37,652 nt of DNA from an uncultured Eubacteriales bacterium (GCA_900317815.1 ONIC01000026.1:1-37652), one strand, 5' to 3'; positions 1 to 8,482 are shown, counted from the stretch's first letter. The notes: generated from the letters alone by a model not told the origin. Made by a program: numbers and translations.

Positions 1-4
1 GGCA

Positions 5-89
5 GTATTCCTGCGGTCGTTTCAAACAATCTGCCTGAAAATCTGACGGCGCAATATGAGCACTCGCTTTAATCAGTGTCTCCTTAAAT
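5..89. repeat. 85-bp repeat, inverted partner at the other window end
   Basis: This stretch matches the reverse complement of 37568-37652 at 82 of 85 positions; the only differences are three adjacent bases near position 24. Read on the minus strand it is open in one frame, containing KETLIKASAHIAPSDFQ. That frame is also in phase with the YcxB-like gene, whose TGA stop (89-91) immediately precedes it. Both copies run into the window edge, which suggests a dispersed repeat at which an assembly broke. Whether it is ever translated is unknown. Confidence 0.85.
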
Positions 90-628
90 CAGTTCAGAAA
101 ACACTTGTTGACTACCTTGCTCTCGATGAATCTCTTGAAGCGAGCGTAGTCGCCCTGTACGAACTTGTCCTTATACACTCTGATAGTGACCTTCTTGTCG
201 GTCACCATCAGGATCTCGTCTCCGACATTGTGTACAGACTCTATCTCCGAATACGGATACTTTATTTCAAGATTGCCCTGTATATCATACAGTGCGTCAT
301 CACGAAAATCGAGCGTTTTTGTCCAGTTCTCTCCGAACTGCACCGCCATTTTGTCGTACATATTCGATGCGGCAATTTTTCTTCTGAAAAAGAGATGGTA
401 AATGCTGTACAGCACAAAAGCCGCCTCAACGAGAAGCCACGGACGAACATCGGAAGGTGTCGTCGGGTCCGCTGTGGAGATGTTGAAAAACACTATCGTG
501 GAGATCAGCAGCACAATTATGATGCACGCCCACATTATCGTGATCCTGAGCTGAACTCCCTTTTTCTGCCCTTCCCTGAACCACTTCATATACAATTGTT
601 TTGTTACGGTATACTCGTTTGTTATCAT
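89..628 (-). CDS. YcxB-like membrane protein
   Basis: Predicted small integral membrane protein of the YcxB-like family, function unknown. The N-terminal third carries two hydrophobic segments (one rich in I, L and V, then one around WLLVEAAFVLYSIYHLFF), followed by a cytoplasmic-looking domain with the FRDDALYDIQGNLEIKYPYS strand pattern typical of YcxB C-terminal domains. The frame can start at a GTG at 637 or at the ATG at 628; I chose the ATG because a GGGTG lies seven bases before it. It begins 12 bases after the mutS stop and is probably the last gene of the miaB-ylbF-mutS transcript. Its stop abuts the terminal repeat exactly, so the 3' end may have been reshaped by that repeat. The family call is from the hydropathy and strand pattern only. 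Confidence 0.7.
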   Translation of the reverse strand: MITNEYTVTKQLYMKWFREGQKKGVQLRITIMWACIIIVLLISTIVFFNISTADPTTPSDVRPWLLVEAAFVLYSIYHLFFRRKIAASNMYDKMAVQFGENWTKTLDFRDDALYDIQGNLEIKYPYSEIESVHNVGDEILMVTDKKVTIRVYKDKFVQGDYARFKRFIESKVVNKCFLN

Positions 629-640
629 ATTAAACACCCG

Positions 641-3247
641 TCATTCACACATTAATTTTATTTCATACAGTTTTCCGAGCGCCTCAACGGGAGTCAGCGT
701 ATTTATGTCTATATCGCGCACAAACTCCTCGATCTTCGAGCTGCCCATCGGAACAAGCGTCATCTGCTGTTCATTTTCGGAAACGTCCCGCTTTTTCTTT
801 TTCGGACGCTCGTTCTTTTTGCCGCTTTCAAGCTCTTTGAGAACGACCTTCGCGCGGTTTATCACCGCATCGGGAAGTCCCGCCAGCTTTGCGACTTCTA
901 TGCCGTAGCTGTCATCGGCTCCTCCGGGCACGATCCTTCGCAGGAAAGTGATGTCGTCGCCTCTCTTTTTTACAGCTATATTGTAATTCTTCACGCCGTC
1001 GATCAGGTCTTCAAGTACAGTCAGCTCGTGATAATGTGTCGCAAATAAAATGCGCGCGCCGAGCTTTTTCTTATCGACCGCATATTCCAGAACCGCTCTT
1101 GCGATGCTCATTCCGTCGAAGGTGGAAGTTCCTCTGCCTATCTCGTCGAGTATCAGCAGGCTTTGCTCAGTCGCATTTTTGAGTATGTGAGCGACCTCGT
1201 TCATCTCGACCATAAAGGTAGACTGACCGCTCGACAGATCGTCGCTTGCGCCCACTCTCGTAAACACTGCGTCCGTGATCGAGATCGATGCACTTCTTGC
1301 AGGTACGAACGAGCCCATCTGCGCCATAATAACGATCAGCGCCGTCTGACGCATATACGTTGATTTTCCCGCCATATTCGGTCCTGTAATGATCGCGGCG
1401 CGGTTGTCTCTGCCGTCAAGCCTTACGTCATTCGGGACAAAGGGCACATCGCACAGCAGTCTCTCAACAACGGGATGACGCCCGTCTTTTATGATGATCT
1501 CACCGCTCAGATTTACATCGGGACGGCAGTATCTCATATCGGCAGCAATGTTTGCAAGGCTTGCAAAGACATCGAGCCGCGCTATCGCCTGAGCCGTCTT
1601 GGCAACACGTTCCATGCTTTCGGCAGTCTTTTCCCTGACCTTTACAAAGAGCTGATATTCGAGAGCTATCGCTCTGTCCTTCGCTCCGAGTATCTTTCCC
1701 TCCAGCTCCTTCAGCTCGGGAGTGATATATCTCTCGCAGTTGGTCAGCGTCTGCTTTCTTATGTAGGTATCGGGCACGAGCTTTTTATAGGAGTTCGAGA
1801 CCTCTATATAGTACCCGAAAACACGGTTGTAGCCGATCTTGAGCTTCGGGATCCCTGTTTCCTCACGCTGCTTCGCTTCAAGCCCCGCAAGCACTCCCGT
1901 AGAGTCAGACATATCGTTTTTCAGATAGTCTATCTCCTCGTTGAAGCCGGGCTTGATGATCCCGCCCTCCTTTATCTGGAAAGGCGGCTCGTCAACGATC
2001 GCTCTGTCTATCAGATCTCTGACATCCTCGCACAGATCTATCTCGTCATATATGCGTTTTAGCTCGGTAGACTGCACATTTTCGAGATTGCTCCTGACTG
2101 CGGGCAGTTTTTCGAGCGCATACTGCAAGCCTTTCAGGTCACGTGCATTTGCCGAGCCGTAAACGACTCTTGTCATAAGACGCTCGAGATCGGCAATACC
2201 CGCAAGGCTCTGTGTCGTCTCTCCGCGAAGAGGAGCGTCGTTCACAAGCTCCTCAACGGCATTCTGTCTTCTGATTATCGCAGCGCAGCTCATCAGCGGC
2301 TGATCTACATATCTTCTGATAAGTCTGTGACCCATCGCCGTTTTTGTACTGTCGAGCACCCACAGCAGCGAACCTTTTTTCTCCTTGGAGCGCATCGTCT
2401 CCGTCAGCTCAAGATTGCGCTTCGTGTTGTAATCGAGGCTCATAAATCTGTCTTCTTCATATATCTCAACGCCGCTTATACGCTCAAGACCCGTTTTCTG
2501 GGTCTCTTTGAGATACTTGAAAAGTGCGCCGACAGACCTCACCGTACCGTGTCTGTTCTGCAGCGACAGATCTTCAAGTCCCTTCCCGAAATGCTCCGTT
2601 ACAGTATTCGCCGCACTCTCATATTCGAAATACTCGTCCTCAAGCATCTGCACGGCGGTATTCATTTTATCCTTGAGAAAAGTGACAAGCCCTTTTATCC
2701 TGTCCACCTCTCCGCCGACTATCAGCTCGGAGGGATTATATCTTGAAAGCTCGCTTTTGAGCTTGTTGCACTCGGGATCCACGTCGATATCGGAGCAGTA
2801 AAGCTCGCCCGTTGTGATATCGCAGAATGCCGCAGAGTGCGTCTTATTATCGGTATACAATGAGCAGATAAAGTTGTTCTTCGACTCGTCAAGCATCGAG
2901 TCCTCCATCACCGTTCCCGGTGTGATGACTCTGATGACCGAGCGCTTGACAAGACCCTTTGCAAGCGCAGGATCTTCCGTCTGCTCGCAGATGGCAACCT
3001 TGTATCCCTTGACCACAAGGCGCGCTACATATTGTTCATAGCTGTGAAAAGGCACGCCGCACATCGGCGCGCGCTCCTCCTGACCGCAGTCTCTGCCGGT
3101 CAGAGTAAGCTCCAGCTCCTTTGAAGCGAGCAGCGCATCGTCAAAGAACATCTCATAGAAATCACCGAGTCTGAAAAACAGGATACAATCCTTGTACTGC
3201 TCCTTGATCTCAAAATACTGCTTCATCATCGGAGAAAGCTCCGCCAT
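641..3247 (-). CDS. mutS: DNA mismatch repair ATPase MutS
   Basis: Recognises base mismatches and small loops and, with MutL, starts mismatch repair. All MutS regions are present in order in 868 residues, the normal length. The N-terminal mismatch-binding domain has the Phe-Tyr-Glu motif (GDFYEMF, near residue 30). The connector, lever and clamp regions follow. The C-terminal ATPase has Walker A GPNMAGKST, Walker B LLILDEIGRGTSTFDG and the FATHYHEL switch. A GGGAGGT ribosome site precedes the ATG. It lies downstream of the YlbF-like gene and miaB on the same strand with short gaps, a gene order common in Clostridia, so co-transcription is likely. No mutL follows in this window; the next gene is the YcxB-like protein. 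The identification is certain. Confidence 0.98.
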   Translation of the reverse strand: MAELSPMMKQYFEIKEQYKDCILFFRLGDFYEMFFDDALLASKELELTLTGRDCGQEERAPMCGVPFHSYEQYVARLVVKGYKVAICEQTEDPALAKGLVKRSVIRVITPGTVMEDSMLDESKNNFICSLYTDNKTHSAAFCDITTGELYCSDIDVDPECNKLKSELSRYNPSELIVGGEVDRIKGLVTFLKDKMNTAVQMLEDEYFEYESAANTVTEHFGKGLEDLSLQNRHGTVRSVGALFKYLKETQKTGLERISGVEIYEEDRFMSLDYNTKRNLELTETMRSKEKKGSLLWVLDSTKTAMGHRLIRRYVDQPLMSCAAIIRRQNAVEELVNDAPLRGETTQSLAGIADLERLMTRVVYGSANARDLKGLQYALEKLPAVRSNLENVQSTELKRIYDEIDLCEDVRDLIDRAIVDEPPFQIKEGGIIKPGFNEEIDYLKNDMSDSTGVLAGLEAKQREETGIPKLKIGYNRVFGYYIEVSNSYKKLVPDTYIRKQTLTNCERYITPELKELEGKILGAKDRAIALEYQLFVKVREKTAESMERVAKTAQAIARLDVFASLANIAADMRYCRPDVNLSGEIIIKDGRHPVVERLLCDVPFVPNDVRLDGRDNRAAIITGPNMAGKSTYMRQTALIVIMAQMGSFVPARSASISITDAVFTRVGASDDLSSGQSTFMVEMNEVAHILKNATEQSLLILDEIGRGTSTFDGMSIARAVLEYAVDKKKLGARILFATHYHELTVLEDLIDGVKNYNIAVKKRGDDITFLRRIVPGGADDSYGIEVAKLAGLPDAVINRAKVVLKELESGKKNERPKKKKRDVSENEQQMTLVPMGSSKIEEFVRDIDINTLTPVEALGKLYEIKLMCE

Positions 3248-3271
3248 ATCTTCTGACCTCCCAATAATTTA

Positions 3272-3691
3272 TCAGCATCCGCCGCACGACGAGCAATTGC
3301 CCGAACAGCCTGCGCCGCCCGTGAGCGGGTCGGTAGTTTCGGGATCGTCTCCGAGAGCCGAGTTGTTGATTATCCCGATAACTTTCTGCAGCTTCTCGTC
3401 AAATTCTCTCTTCGCCGCATTGTATGCCTTCATGTGCTCATTGCTCATCACTCCCGCGTAAATGCGTCGCATATCCTTGTTGAGCGCCTGCATTTTCTCG
3501 TCATCGCGGTCGGCCTTCGAGGCTTCAATATTTATCATCATGCGCTTTGTGTTATACGATTCAATAAGCTCCTGTAGCTGCTCATCTTCCTCGCTGAGCT
3601 GTTCGGCAGTGCGCATTTTTATATAGGCCTCGTCCTGCTGGATAGCCGCGCCAAGCGCACGGGCGAGGGATATTATGTCGTTTGTTTCCAT
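3272..3691 (-). CDS. YlbF/YmcA-family protein with Cys-rich tail
   Basis: A 139-residue, mostly helical protein of the YlbF/YmcA family. In Bacillus, YlbF, YmcA and YaaT form the Y-complex that modulates RNase Y-dependent mRNA maturation. The helical body (about residues 1-110) shows the family pattern, including the QELIESYNTKR stretch. The last 15 residues are unusual: GCSGNCSSCGGC gives four cysteines at the very C-terminus, a plausible metal or Fe-S ligand set. Bacillus Y-complex proteins are reported to bind Fe-S clusters, which would fit, but the tail role here is inference. It sits between miaB and mutS; an AAGGGTG ribosome site precedes the ATG. A composite dispersed repeat (3706-3828) lies directly upstream. 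Confidence 0.8.
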   Translation of the reverse strand: METNDIISLARALGAAIQQDEAYIKMRTAEQLSEEDEQLQELIESYNTKRMMINIEASKADRDDEKMQALNKDMRRIYAGVMSNEHMKAYNAAKREFDEKLQKVIGIINNSALGDDPETTDPLTGGAGCSGNCSSCGGC

Positions 3692-3705
3692 TTATAAACA
3701 CCCTT

Positions 3706-3828
3706 CTTTTTTAGTGTGGAGTGTGAAATGTCGGAGTCGCTTCGCTCCTGTTTTATAACGCAAAGCGTTTCCGAAATTATTCACTATTCTTTTTTCACTA
3801 TTCACCGAGTGAAGCGATTCACGCTAAC
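3706..3828. repeat. composite intergenic repeat, copy 1
   Basis: Between miaB and the YlbF-like gene. Parts in plus-strand order: tandem GTGTGGA-type 7-mers, an imperfect hairpin GGAGTCGCTTCGCTCC followed by TGTTTTAT, GCAAAGCGTTTCCGA, then TATTCAC-type 7-mers. The same parts recur at 12571-12790 and 37388-37567, and partly at 6375-6460 and 31184-31240. It ends about 15 bases upstream of the ylbF start codon, so it would lie in the mRNA. Confidence 0.75.
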
Positions 3829-5225
3829 GCCCCTTTAAGTATCCAGTTCCTCGCCTGCGTGATCCTGACGTTTGCAAATTGTCCGACGAGGGTATCGCTG
3901 CCGGGGAAATCAACTATTATATTGCCGCTCGTGCGCGATGTCAGTATACCGTCCTTGTCTGTCTTGCCCTCAACGAGCACCCTGACAGTCTGACCGACCA
4001 TCGACGCGCATCTTTTTGCGGCGATCTCCTCCTGAGTTTTCAGAAGCTCCGAGAACCATTTCGATTTCTCGGCGGCGCTGATCGGGTCGTCCATCTTTGC
4101 GGCGGGAGTACCCTCTCTGGGAGAATAGATAAACGTGAACAGCGAGGTAAACTCTACCTCCTTAATAAGCGAAATCGTCTCGAGAAATTCCTCGTATGTT
4201 TCGCCGGGGAAACCGACGATAATGTCGCTCGTCAGCGAAAGACCCGGGATCTTTTCTTTTGCGTAGCTGATGATATCGAGATACTTTTCTCTCGTGTAGC
4301 TCCTGTTCATCGCCTTTAAAACTCGGTCGCTGCCCGACTGGAAGGGCAGGTGCAGGTGTGTTGAGATGTGGCGGCTGTTCGCTATTGTGTCGATAAGCTC
4401 GCGCGAACAGTCCTTCGGGTGCGATGTCATAAAGCGGAGGATATAGTCTCCGTCTATCTTGTCTATCTCGGAAAGAAGCTCCGCAAACGTGTGCTTTTCC
4501 TCAAGATTTTTGCCGTAGGAATTGACGTTCTGACCAAGAAGCGTGATCTCCTTGTAGCCCTGTTCTATCATCGAACGGGCCTCGTTTACAACGTCCTCGA
4601 ATTTGCGGCTGCGCTCGCGTCCGCGCGTGTACGGCACTATGCAGTATGTGCAGAAGTTGTTGCAGCCGTACATGATCGGCAGCCAGCCCTTGAACGTGCC
4701 GTCTCTGCGTGTAGGTATGCCCTCGTAGACCGTCTTGTCATCAACGCCCGTCTCGTATACTCTTCCGCCGAATGTGACGGCGTTGTAGAAAAGCTCGGGG
4801 AATTTATGGAGCGAATGTGTGCCGAACACGAGGCTTACGAACGGGAAGCTCTTGTACAGTCTCTCGGTGACGTGCTTTTGCTCCATCATACAGCCGCACA
4901 GCCCGATCACAACGGACGGATGACGCCGCTTGATATTCTTCAGTGCGCCGACATTGCCGAAAACTCTGTCCTCGGCGTGTTCCCTGACGGCGCAGGTGTT
5001 GAAAAGGATAAAGTCGGCGTCCTCGGCAGTATCAGTGAAATCAAAACCCATCCGGGACAACATTCCCTTTATCTTCTCGCTGTCCGCAACATTCTGCTGG
5101 CAGCCGTAAGTTCTGATGCAGGCAAGAGGTCTGTCTCCCCTCGCCCTGACCGCCATGACCTCGGCGGAAAGTTTTATGTAATTTTTATCGTCTGTAAAAT
5201 TCTTATATTCAAATTGATTAGCCAA
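3819..5225 (-). CDS. miaB: tRNA methylthiotransferase MiaB
   Basis: Radical-SAM enzyme that adds a methylthio group to i6A37 of tRNAs reading UNN codons. The N-terminal UPF0004 domain has its three cluster-binding cysteines (in RTYGCQQN, NTCAVRE and LCGCMM). The radical-SAM motif is CNNFCTYCIVPYTRG. A TRAM domain forms the last 65 residues or so. Length (468 aa) is normal for clostridial MiaB. The frame opens at GTG 5234, but AGGAG directly abuts that codon; the TTG at 5225, eight bases after AGGAG, is the better start. First gene of the miaB-ylbF-mutS-ycxB group, with a good promoter at 5271-5299 that is back to back with the promoter of the plus-strand secreted protein. Confidence 0.95.
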   Translation of the reverse strand: MANQFEYKNFTDDKNYIKLSAEVMAVRARGDRPLACIRTYGCQQNVADSEKIKGMLSRMGFDFTDTAEDADFILFNTCAVREHAEDRVFGNVGALKNIKRRHPSVVIGLCGCMMEQKHVTERLYKSFPFVSLVFGTHSLHKFPELFYNAVTFGGRVYETGVDDKTVYEGIPTRRDGTFKGWLPIMYGCNNFCTYCIVPYTRGRERSRKFEDVVNEARSMIEQGYKEITLLGQNVNSYGKNLEEKHTFAELLSEIDKIDGDYILRFMTSHPKDCSRELIDTIANSRHISTHLHLPFQSGSDRVLKAMNRSYTREKYLDIISYAKEKIPGLSLTSDIIVGFPGETYEEFLETISLIKEVEFTSLFTFIYSPREGTPAAKMDDPISAAEKSKWFSELLKTQEEIAAKRCASMVGQTVRVLVEGKTDKDGILTSRTSGNIIVDFPGSDTLVGQFANVRITQARNWILKGALA

Positions 5226-5270
5226 CCCGTACACTCCTGTCCGTATATAGCTGATAAAATCTCACACTAT

Positions 5271-5299
5271 ATATTACCACAAATCACGCTTTTCTTCAA
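5271..5299 (-). promoter_or_regulatory. miaB promoter
   Basis: On the minus strand TTGAAG (5294-5299) and TAATAT (5271-5276) are separated by 17 bases, a good sigma-A type match about 40 bases upstream of the miaB start. Confidence 0.65.
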
Positions 5300-5372
5300 G
5301 TGTCACATTGATTTTTACAAAATGTTTATATTTCAAAACAAAACACTTCTATTATTCTTACAAGTTGGTCAA

Positions 5373-5401
5373 TTTACATTTGGGCGGCGATATGTTAGAA
5401 T
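5373..5401 (+). promoter_or_regulatory. promoter of the SPKTG surface protein
   Basis: TTTACA (5373-5378), a 17-base spacer and TAGAAT (5396-5401), 70 bases before the start codon and divergent from the miaB promoter. Both hexamers match the sigma-A consensus at five of six positions. Confidence 0.65.
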
Positions 5402-5470
5402 AATAGACAAAGAAGGGCACACATTTTAATGTTATATTCACAAAAATCATCAACTGGGAGGTAATCTACC

Positions 5471-5851
5471 ATGAAAAAGATCGCAGCAATTATGCTCACA
5501 CTCGCACTTGCAGGCGCTATGACAGCGTTCTCCGTACCCGCTTACGCCGATGAGACAGCCGCTGTTACAACATCCGCTACGGTATCCGAGTCCGACACAG
5601 ACACACAGACCGATACAGAAGAAGCTACAAAGGACGAGGCTGAAAGCTCTTCCTCCGATTCTTCGAGCAAGGCAGCATCAAGCAAGAACACTTCAAGCAA
5701 GGCAGCATCGAGCAGCACTTCTTCAAAGAAGCCCGACAAGTCCCCCAAGACGGGCGACAACACACCGCTCGCAGTTGCACTCGCATCCTGTGCGCTCGTA
5801 GGCTTCGCAGCATTTGCAGAGCACAGCGCAAAGAAGAAGTCCGCAGAGTGA
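5471..5851 (+). CDS. small secreted Ser-rich protein with SPKTG sorting signal
   Basis: A 126-residue protein likely exported and anchored to the cell wall. It starts with a clear signal peptide (MKKIAAIMLTLALAGAMTAFSVPAYA, cleavage after AYA near residue 26). A low-complexity stalk follows, rich in Ser, Thr, Lys and acidic residues with repeated SSKAASS blocks (residues 30-85). The C-terminus is a sortase-type signal: SPKTGDN, then a hydrophobic segment (PLAVALASCALVGFAAFA) and a Lys-rich tail. SPxTG-like signals are known substrates of some clostridial class B sortases; no sortase gene is in this window. A GGGAGGT site precedes the ATG. It is transcribed alone from its own promoter and ends at a bidirectional terminator. 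No enzymatic domain is visible; it may be a wall spacer or adhesin fragment. Confidence 0.85.
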   Translation: MKKIAAIMLTLALAGAMTAFSVPAYADETAAVTTSATVSESDTDTQTDTEEATKDEAESSSSDSSSKAASSKNTSSKAASSSTSSKKPDKSPKTGDNTPLAVALASCALVGFAAFAEHSAKKKSAE

Positions 5852-5876
5852 TAAACACAACAAATTGACAGAACTC

Positions 5877-5913
5877 AAAAAGTCCGAGAGCTTTTGGCTC
5901 CCGGACTTTTTTT
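5877..5913. terminator. bidirectional terminator
   Basis: GTCCG-A-GAGC (5882-5891) pairs with GCTC-C-CGGAC (5897-5906) with one internal mismatch. An A-run lies on the left and seven T on the right. It serves the plus-strand surface protein and the convergent minus-strand gene at 5920-6309. Confidence 0.85.
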
Positions 5914-5919
5914 ATCAGA

Positions 5920-6309
5920 TTACAATAACCAGTCTTCCATGCTTTTTTTCGAATAAAGCACCTGCATATCTCCGTCGATAAATGCCGCGCCTATTCCGTC
6001 GAGCGTTTTGAGCTTTTCTGCAAGAGATCCGTTTACAAGATATGCGGAAATAATGTCGCAGACCTTCTGAAGGATCTCGTCGCTGTCGGCTTCCTCCTCC
6101 CATGAAAAGGGATCGTCGCGCGTTTCAAAGTCGGTAACTTCGTCACACGCCCAGTCCTCGTCGATCATATCGAAACGGCTCGTACCTACCGCCTCAAACG
6201 ACCAGCAATCATCGCCGTCATCGTAGATATTGAATACAAGTCCCTTTACCGTCTCGGGGAAATCGCCCGCCAGAACGGCATCAAGCCAATTTTCTGCGTC
6301 ATTATACAT
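5920..6309 (-). CDS. unknown acidic protein
   Basis: A 129-residue, strongly acidic soluble protein with no signal peptide or membrane segment. I do not recognise a named family with confidence. The order of strands and helices (a WSFEAVGTSRFDMIDEDWACDE core, an acidic loop, and a C-terminal half ending ALYLVNGSLAEKL-like then AAFIDGDMQVLYSK) resembles small polymorphic-toxin immunity or SUKH-like proteins, but this is only a resemblance and no toxin gene is adjacent. A good AGAGGTGA site precedes the ATG. It is the last gene before a bidirectional terminator. Copy 2 of the composite repeat lies in the gap upstream, between it and hslO. Confidence 0.7.
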   Translation of the reverse strand: MYNDAENWLDAVLAGDFPETVKGLVFNIYDDGDDCWSFEAVGTSRFDMIDEDWACDEVTDFETRDDPFSWEEEADSDEILQKVCDIISAYLVNGSLAEKLKTLDGIGAAFIDGDMQVLYSKKSMEDWLL

Positions 6310-6374
6310 ATTGTCACCTCTATTCGTGTCTGAAGCGCAAAAACTTTCTATAATCCGGAAATACTCCGGACCTC

Positions 6375-6460
6375 ACGATTATACACTATAAAGCAGGAGT
6401 GAAGCCACTCCGTAATTATTCATTGTTTTTAACCTTCGGAGCGGAACTTCACACTTCGAA
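6375..6460. repeat. composite intergenic repeat, partial copy 2
   Basis: Contains the hairpin module CAGGAGTGAAGCCACTCCG followed by TAATTATTCATTG, matching the hairpin and TTCATTG modules of the his-operon copy (12681-12713). It lies between hslO and the acidic-protein gene. The 7-mer arm is poorly preserved. Confidence 0.55.
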
Positions 6461-7411
6461 TTACGCTCTGTCGGCGATTATCTGCTCAAGCTGCCCCTTT
6501 GTGAAGCGATAGTTTTTGTTGCAGAAGTGGCAGTTTGCGCGGGCGTAGCCCTTTTCGTCGGCAAGCGAGCGGATCTCATCGTCGGTCAGCTTCAGAAATG
6601 CGTTTATAACGCGCTCTCTGCTGCACGGGCAGACATATCCGATCTCCTGTTCGTCAAGCAGCTCCACATCAAAACCCGCAAGCGCCGTCTTCACCATTTC
6701 CATCAGATCCATACCCTTAGCGAGCATGGTAGTAACAGGCTCGAGAGTCTTTACGTTCTCTTCAAGCTTTGAGATCGTCTCCTCTGTCGCGCCGGGAAGA
6801 AGCTGGATCAGCAGACCGCCCGCAAGCATTACGTTGCCGTCCTCCTTGTCGATGAGGACTCCGAGAGCGCACACAGTAGGTATCTGTTCGCTCGTTGCGT
6901 AGTAGTTCGTAACGTCCTCTGCGATCTCGCCCGAAACGAGCGGACAAACGCCGATATAAGGCTCGCCCGTACCGTAATCTCGAAGCACGTTGATAACGCC
7001 TTCTTTACCGACTGCGGCTCCGACGTTTATCTTGCCGTTTTTATGGTACTCAGTCTCAACTCCGGGATTTTCAGTGTATCCACGGCAGTTTCCCTTGCTG
7101 TCGGCTACCGCAACCACTGCGCCGAGAGGGCCGTCGCCCTTTACCCTGAGTGTTACGGACGCATCTTTCTGCTTGAGCATGATCCCCATCATAGACGACG
7201 CTGTCAGAAGTCTTCCGAGCGCCGCCGCAGCCGCGGGAGTAGCATGGTGCAGCTTTTTTCCCATATACGCAATGCCCGTGGTATCGGCAGCGATCGCCAT
7301 GACCGCTCCGTCCGAGGTGATGCAGCGAATCAGCTTATCGGGCTTCTGCTGCGTACCCTCGGGCGCATAGATCTCTTCATGATTTTCGTTGTTGATATTC
7401 GTGTTTTCCAT
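6461..7411 (-). CDS. hslO: redox-regulated chaperone Hsp33
   Basis: Cytosolic holdase chaperone activated when oxidation releases its zinc ion. The zinc site is intact near the C-terminus: CPC at about residues 261/263 and CHFC at about 294/297, the CxC-x30-CxxC arrangement of the family. The N-terminal domain begins at KLIRCITSDGAVMAIAADT. About 25 polar residues precede it, making the protein (316 aa) slightly longer than the usual 290-295; the AAAGGA site before the ATG at 7411 supports the long form. It follows the methyltransferase by 19 bases and is probably co-transcribed with it and with the YerC-type regulator. Confidence 0.96.
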   Translation of the reverse strand: MENTNINNENHEEIYAPEGTQQKPDKLIRCITSDGAVMAIAADTTGIAYMGKKLHHATPAAAAALGRLLTASSMMGIMLKQKDASVTLRVKGDGPLGAVVAVADSKGNCRGYTENPGVETEYHKNGKINVGAAVGKEGVINVLRDYGTGEPYIGVCPLVSGEIAEDVTNYYATSEQIPTVCALGVLIDKEDGNVMLAGGLLIQLLPGATEETISKLEENVKTLEPVTTMLAKGMDLMEMVKTALAGFDVELLDEQEIGYVCPCSRERVINAFLKLTDDEIRSLADEKGYARANCHFCNKNYRFTKGQLEQIIADRA

Positions 7412-7430
7412 ATATACGATCCTTTGTTAC

Positions 7431-8171
7431 TTAGATTTTTCTTGCGGCTGCCGTCAGGCGCTCGGACGTATCGCAGGGCGGGTCAAACGTCATATCGTCA
7501 TAAAGTGCGAGCACCTCAAAGCCCGCCGTGCGCAGCACCTCTTCGATCACGTCCGCAGGGTAGGCAAACTCGCGGAAGCTTTCGCTCTCGCGGATATATT
7601 TTCCGTCCTCGGGCGCAAAAAAGTCAAGCTCGATCTTCACCGAACAGTCGCGCTCACGGTATGTATTCTGCCAGACGAGAAACACCTCGTCGGTGTCATA
7701 AACAAACGTATTATTGCCGAGCGTCACTTTGTGCTTGTACGGCGTGTTTACATCGAAGATAAACAGACCGCCGCTCGTCATATACCGTGATACACACCCG
7801 ACTGCCTTTTCAAGCTCGCTGCGCCCTTTTAAGTGGCTTAAGCTGTCGAGAGTACATACACACGAGTCAATCTCGCCAAAAAGCGTCAGCGTCTGCATCT
7901 TCTGCCTGATAAACATTATGTCAAGCCCGTTTTCCTGCGCCTTCATTTGCGCGCGCGTAAGCATCTCCTCGGACATATCTGCGCCGAAAACATCAATACC
8001 GCGCTTTTTCAGTTCGACAGAAAGCGAACCTGTACCGCAGGCAAGATCGAGCGTCACGCCCGGCTTGTGCGAATACAGCTCCATTATTTTGAGAATGTGA
8101 TCCGCCTTTTCTTTGTAGTCGACATTTCTCGTCAGTCCGTCATAAAATTCGGCAAATACACCGTACGACAT
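7431..8171 (-). CDS. class I SAM-dependent methyltransferase
   Basis: A 246-residue soluble methyltransferase. The SAM-binding motif I is VTLDLACGTGSLSVELKKRG (residues about 39-58) followed by the motif II acidic residue in DVFGADMSEEML. A C-terminal beta-rich cap contains SGGLFIFDVNTPYKHK. The overall pattern is like YqeM/YodH-type methyltransferases of Firmicutes. The substrate cannot be told from sequence. Its ATG overlaps the stop of the upstream regulator (TGATG), so translation is coupled. Confidence 0.88.
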   Translation of the reverse strand: MSYGVFAEFYDGLTRNVDYKEKADHILKIMELYSHKPGVTLDLACGTGSLSVELKKRGIDVFGADMSEEMLTRAQMKAQENGLDIMFIRQKMQTLTLFGEIDSCVCTLDSLSHLKGRSELEKAVGCVSRYMTSGGLFIFDVNTPYKHKVTLGNNTFVYDTDEVFLVWQNTYRERDCSVKIELDFFAPEDGKYIRESESFREFAYPADVIEEVLRTAGFEVLALYDDMTFDPPCDTSERLTAAARKI

Positions 8172-8482
8172 CAGTTGTTTTCCTCTGCCTCTAAAGCCTT
8201 GAGTCTCTCGAAGACAAGCGAATATCCCTCGCAGCTCGTATAATTAAGAGAACGGTTTACACGACTGATCGTAGCCGTTGAAGCGCTTGTCTTTGCGACT
8301 ATCTCACTGTAGACTGTGTTCTCGCTGAGCAGCTTTGCGACCATCAGGCGGCGAGACATTGCGTTAAGCTCGGGCACCGTGCAAAGATCCTCAAAAAAGC
8401 GGCGGCATTCCTCGACAGTTTCGAGCGTTGTTATTGCCTTGAAAAGATAGTTCAGGTTTTCTTCATCCATTTTTGCGTTCAT
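8171..8482 (-). CDS. YerC/YecD-family TrpR-like regulator (HisR candidate)
   Basis: A 103-residue DNA-binding protein of the YerC/YecD branch of the TrpR superfamily. The helical TrpR fold shows in ECRRFFEDLCTVPELNAMSRRLMVAKLL, and the helix-turn-helix in TVYSEIVAKTSASTATISRVNRSL. The frame extends to 8506, but the AAAGGAG ribosome site lies inside that extension, so the start is the ATG at 8482. Comparative genomics has proposed members of this family as HisR, a histidine-responsive repressor of his genes in Firmicutes. A full his operon with a palindrome-rich promoter lies 3-11 kb away, which makes that role attractive here, but binding is inferred. Confidence 0.88.
   Translation of the reverse strand: MNAKMDEENLNYLFKAITTLETVEECRRFFEDLCTVPELNAMSRRLMVAKLLSENTVYSEIVAKTSASTATISRVNRSLNYTSCEGYSLVFERLKALEAEENN

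Noticed and set aside
4368..5429. 353-codon plus-strand frame opposite miaB
   Set aside because: Antisense to miaB and spans its promoter; no domain or start signal.
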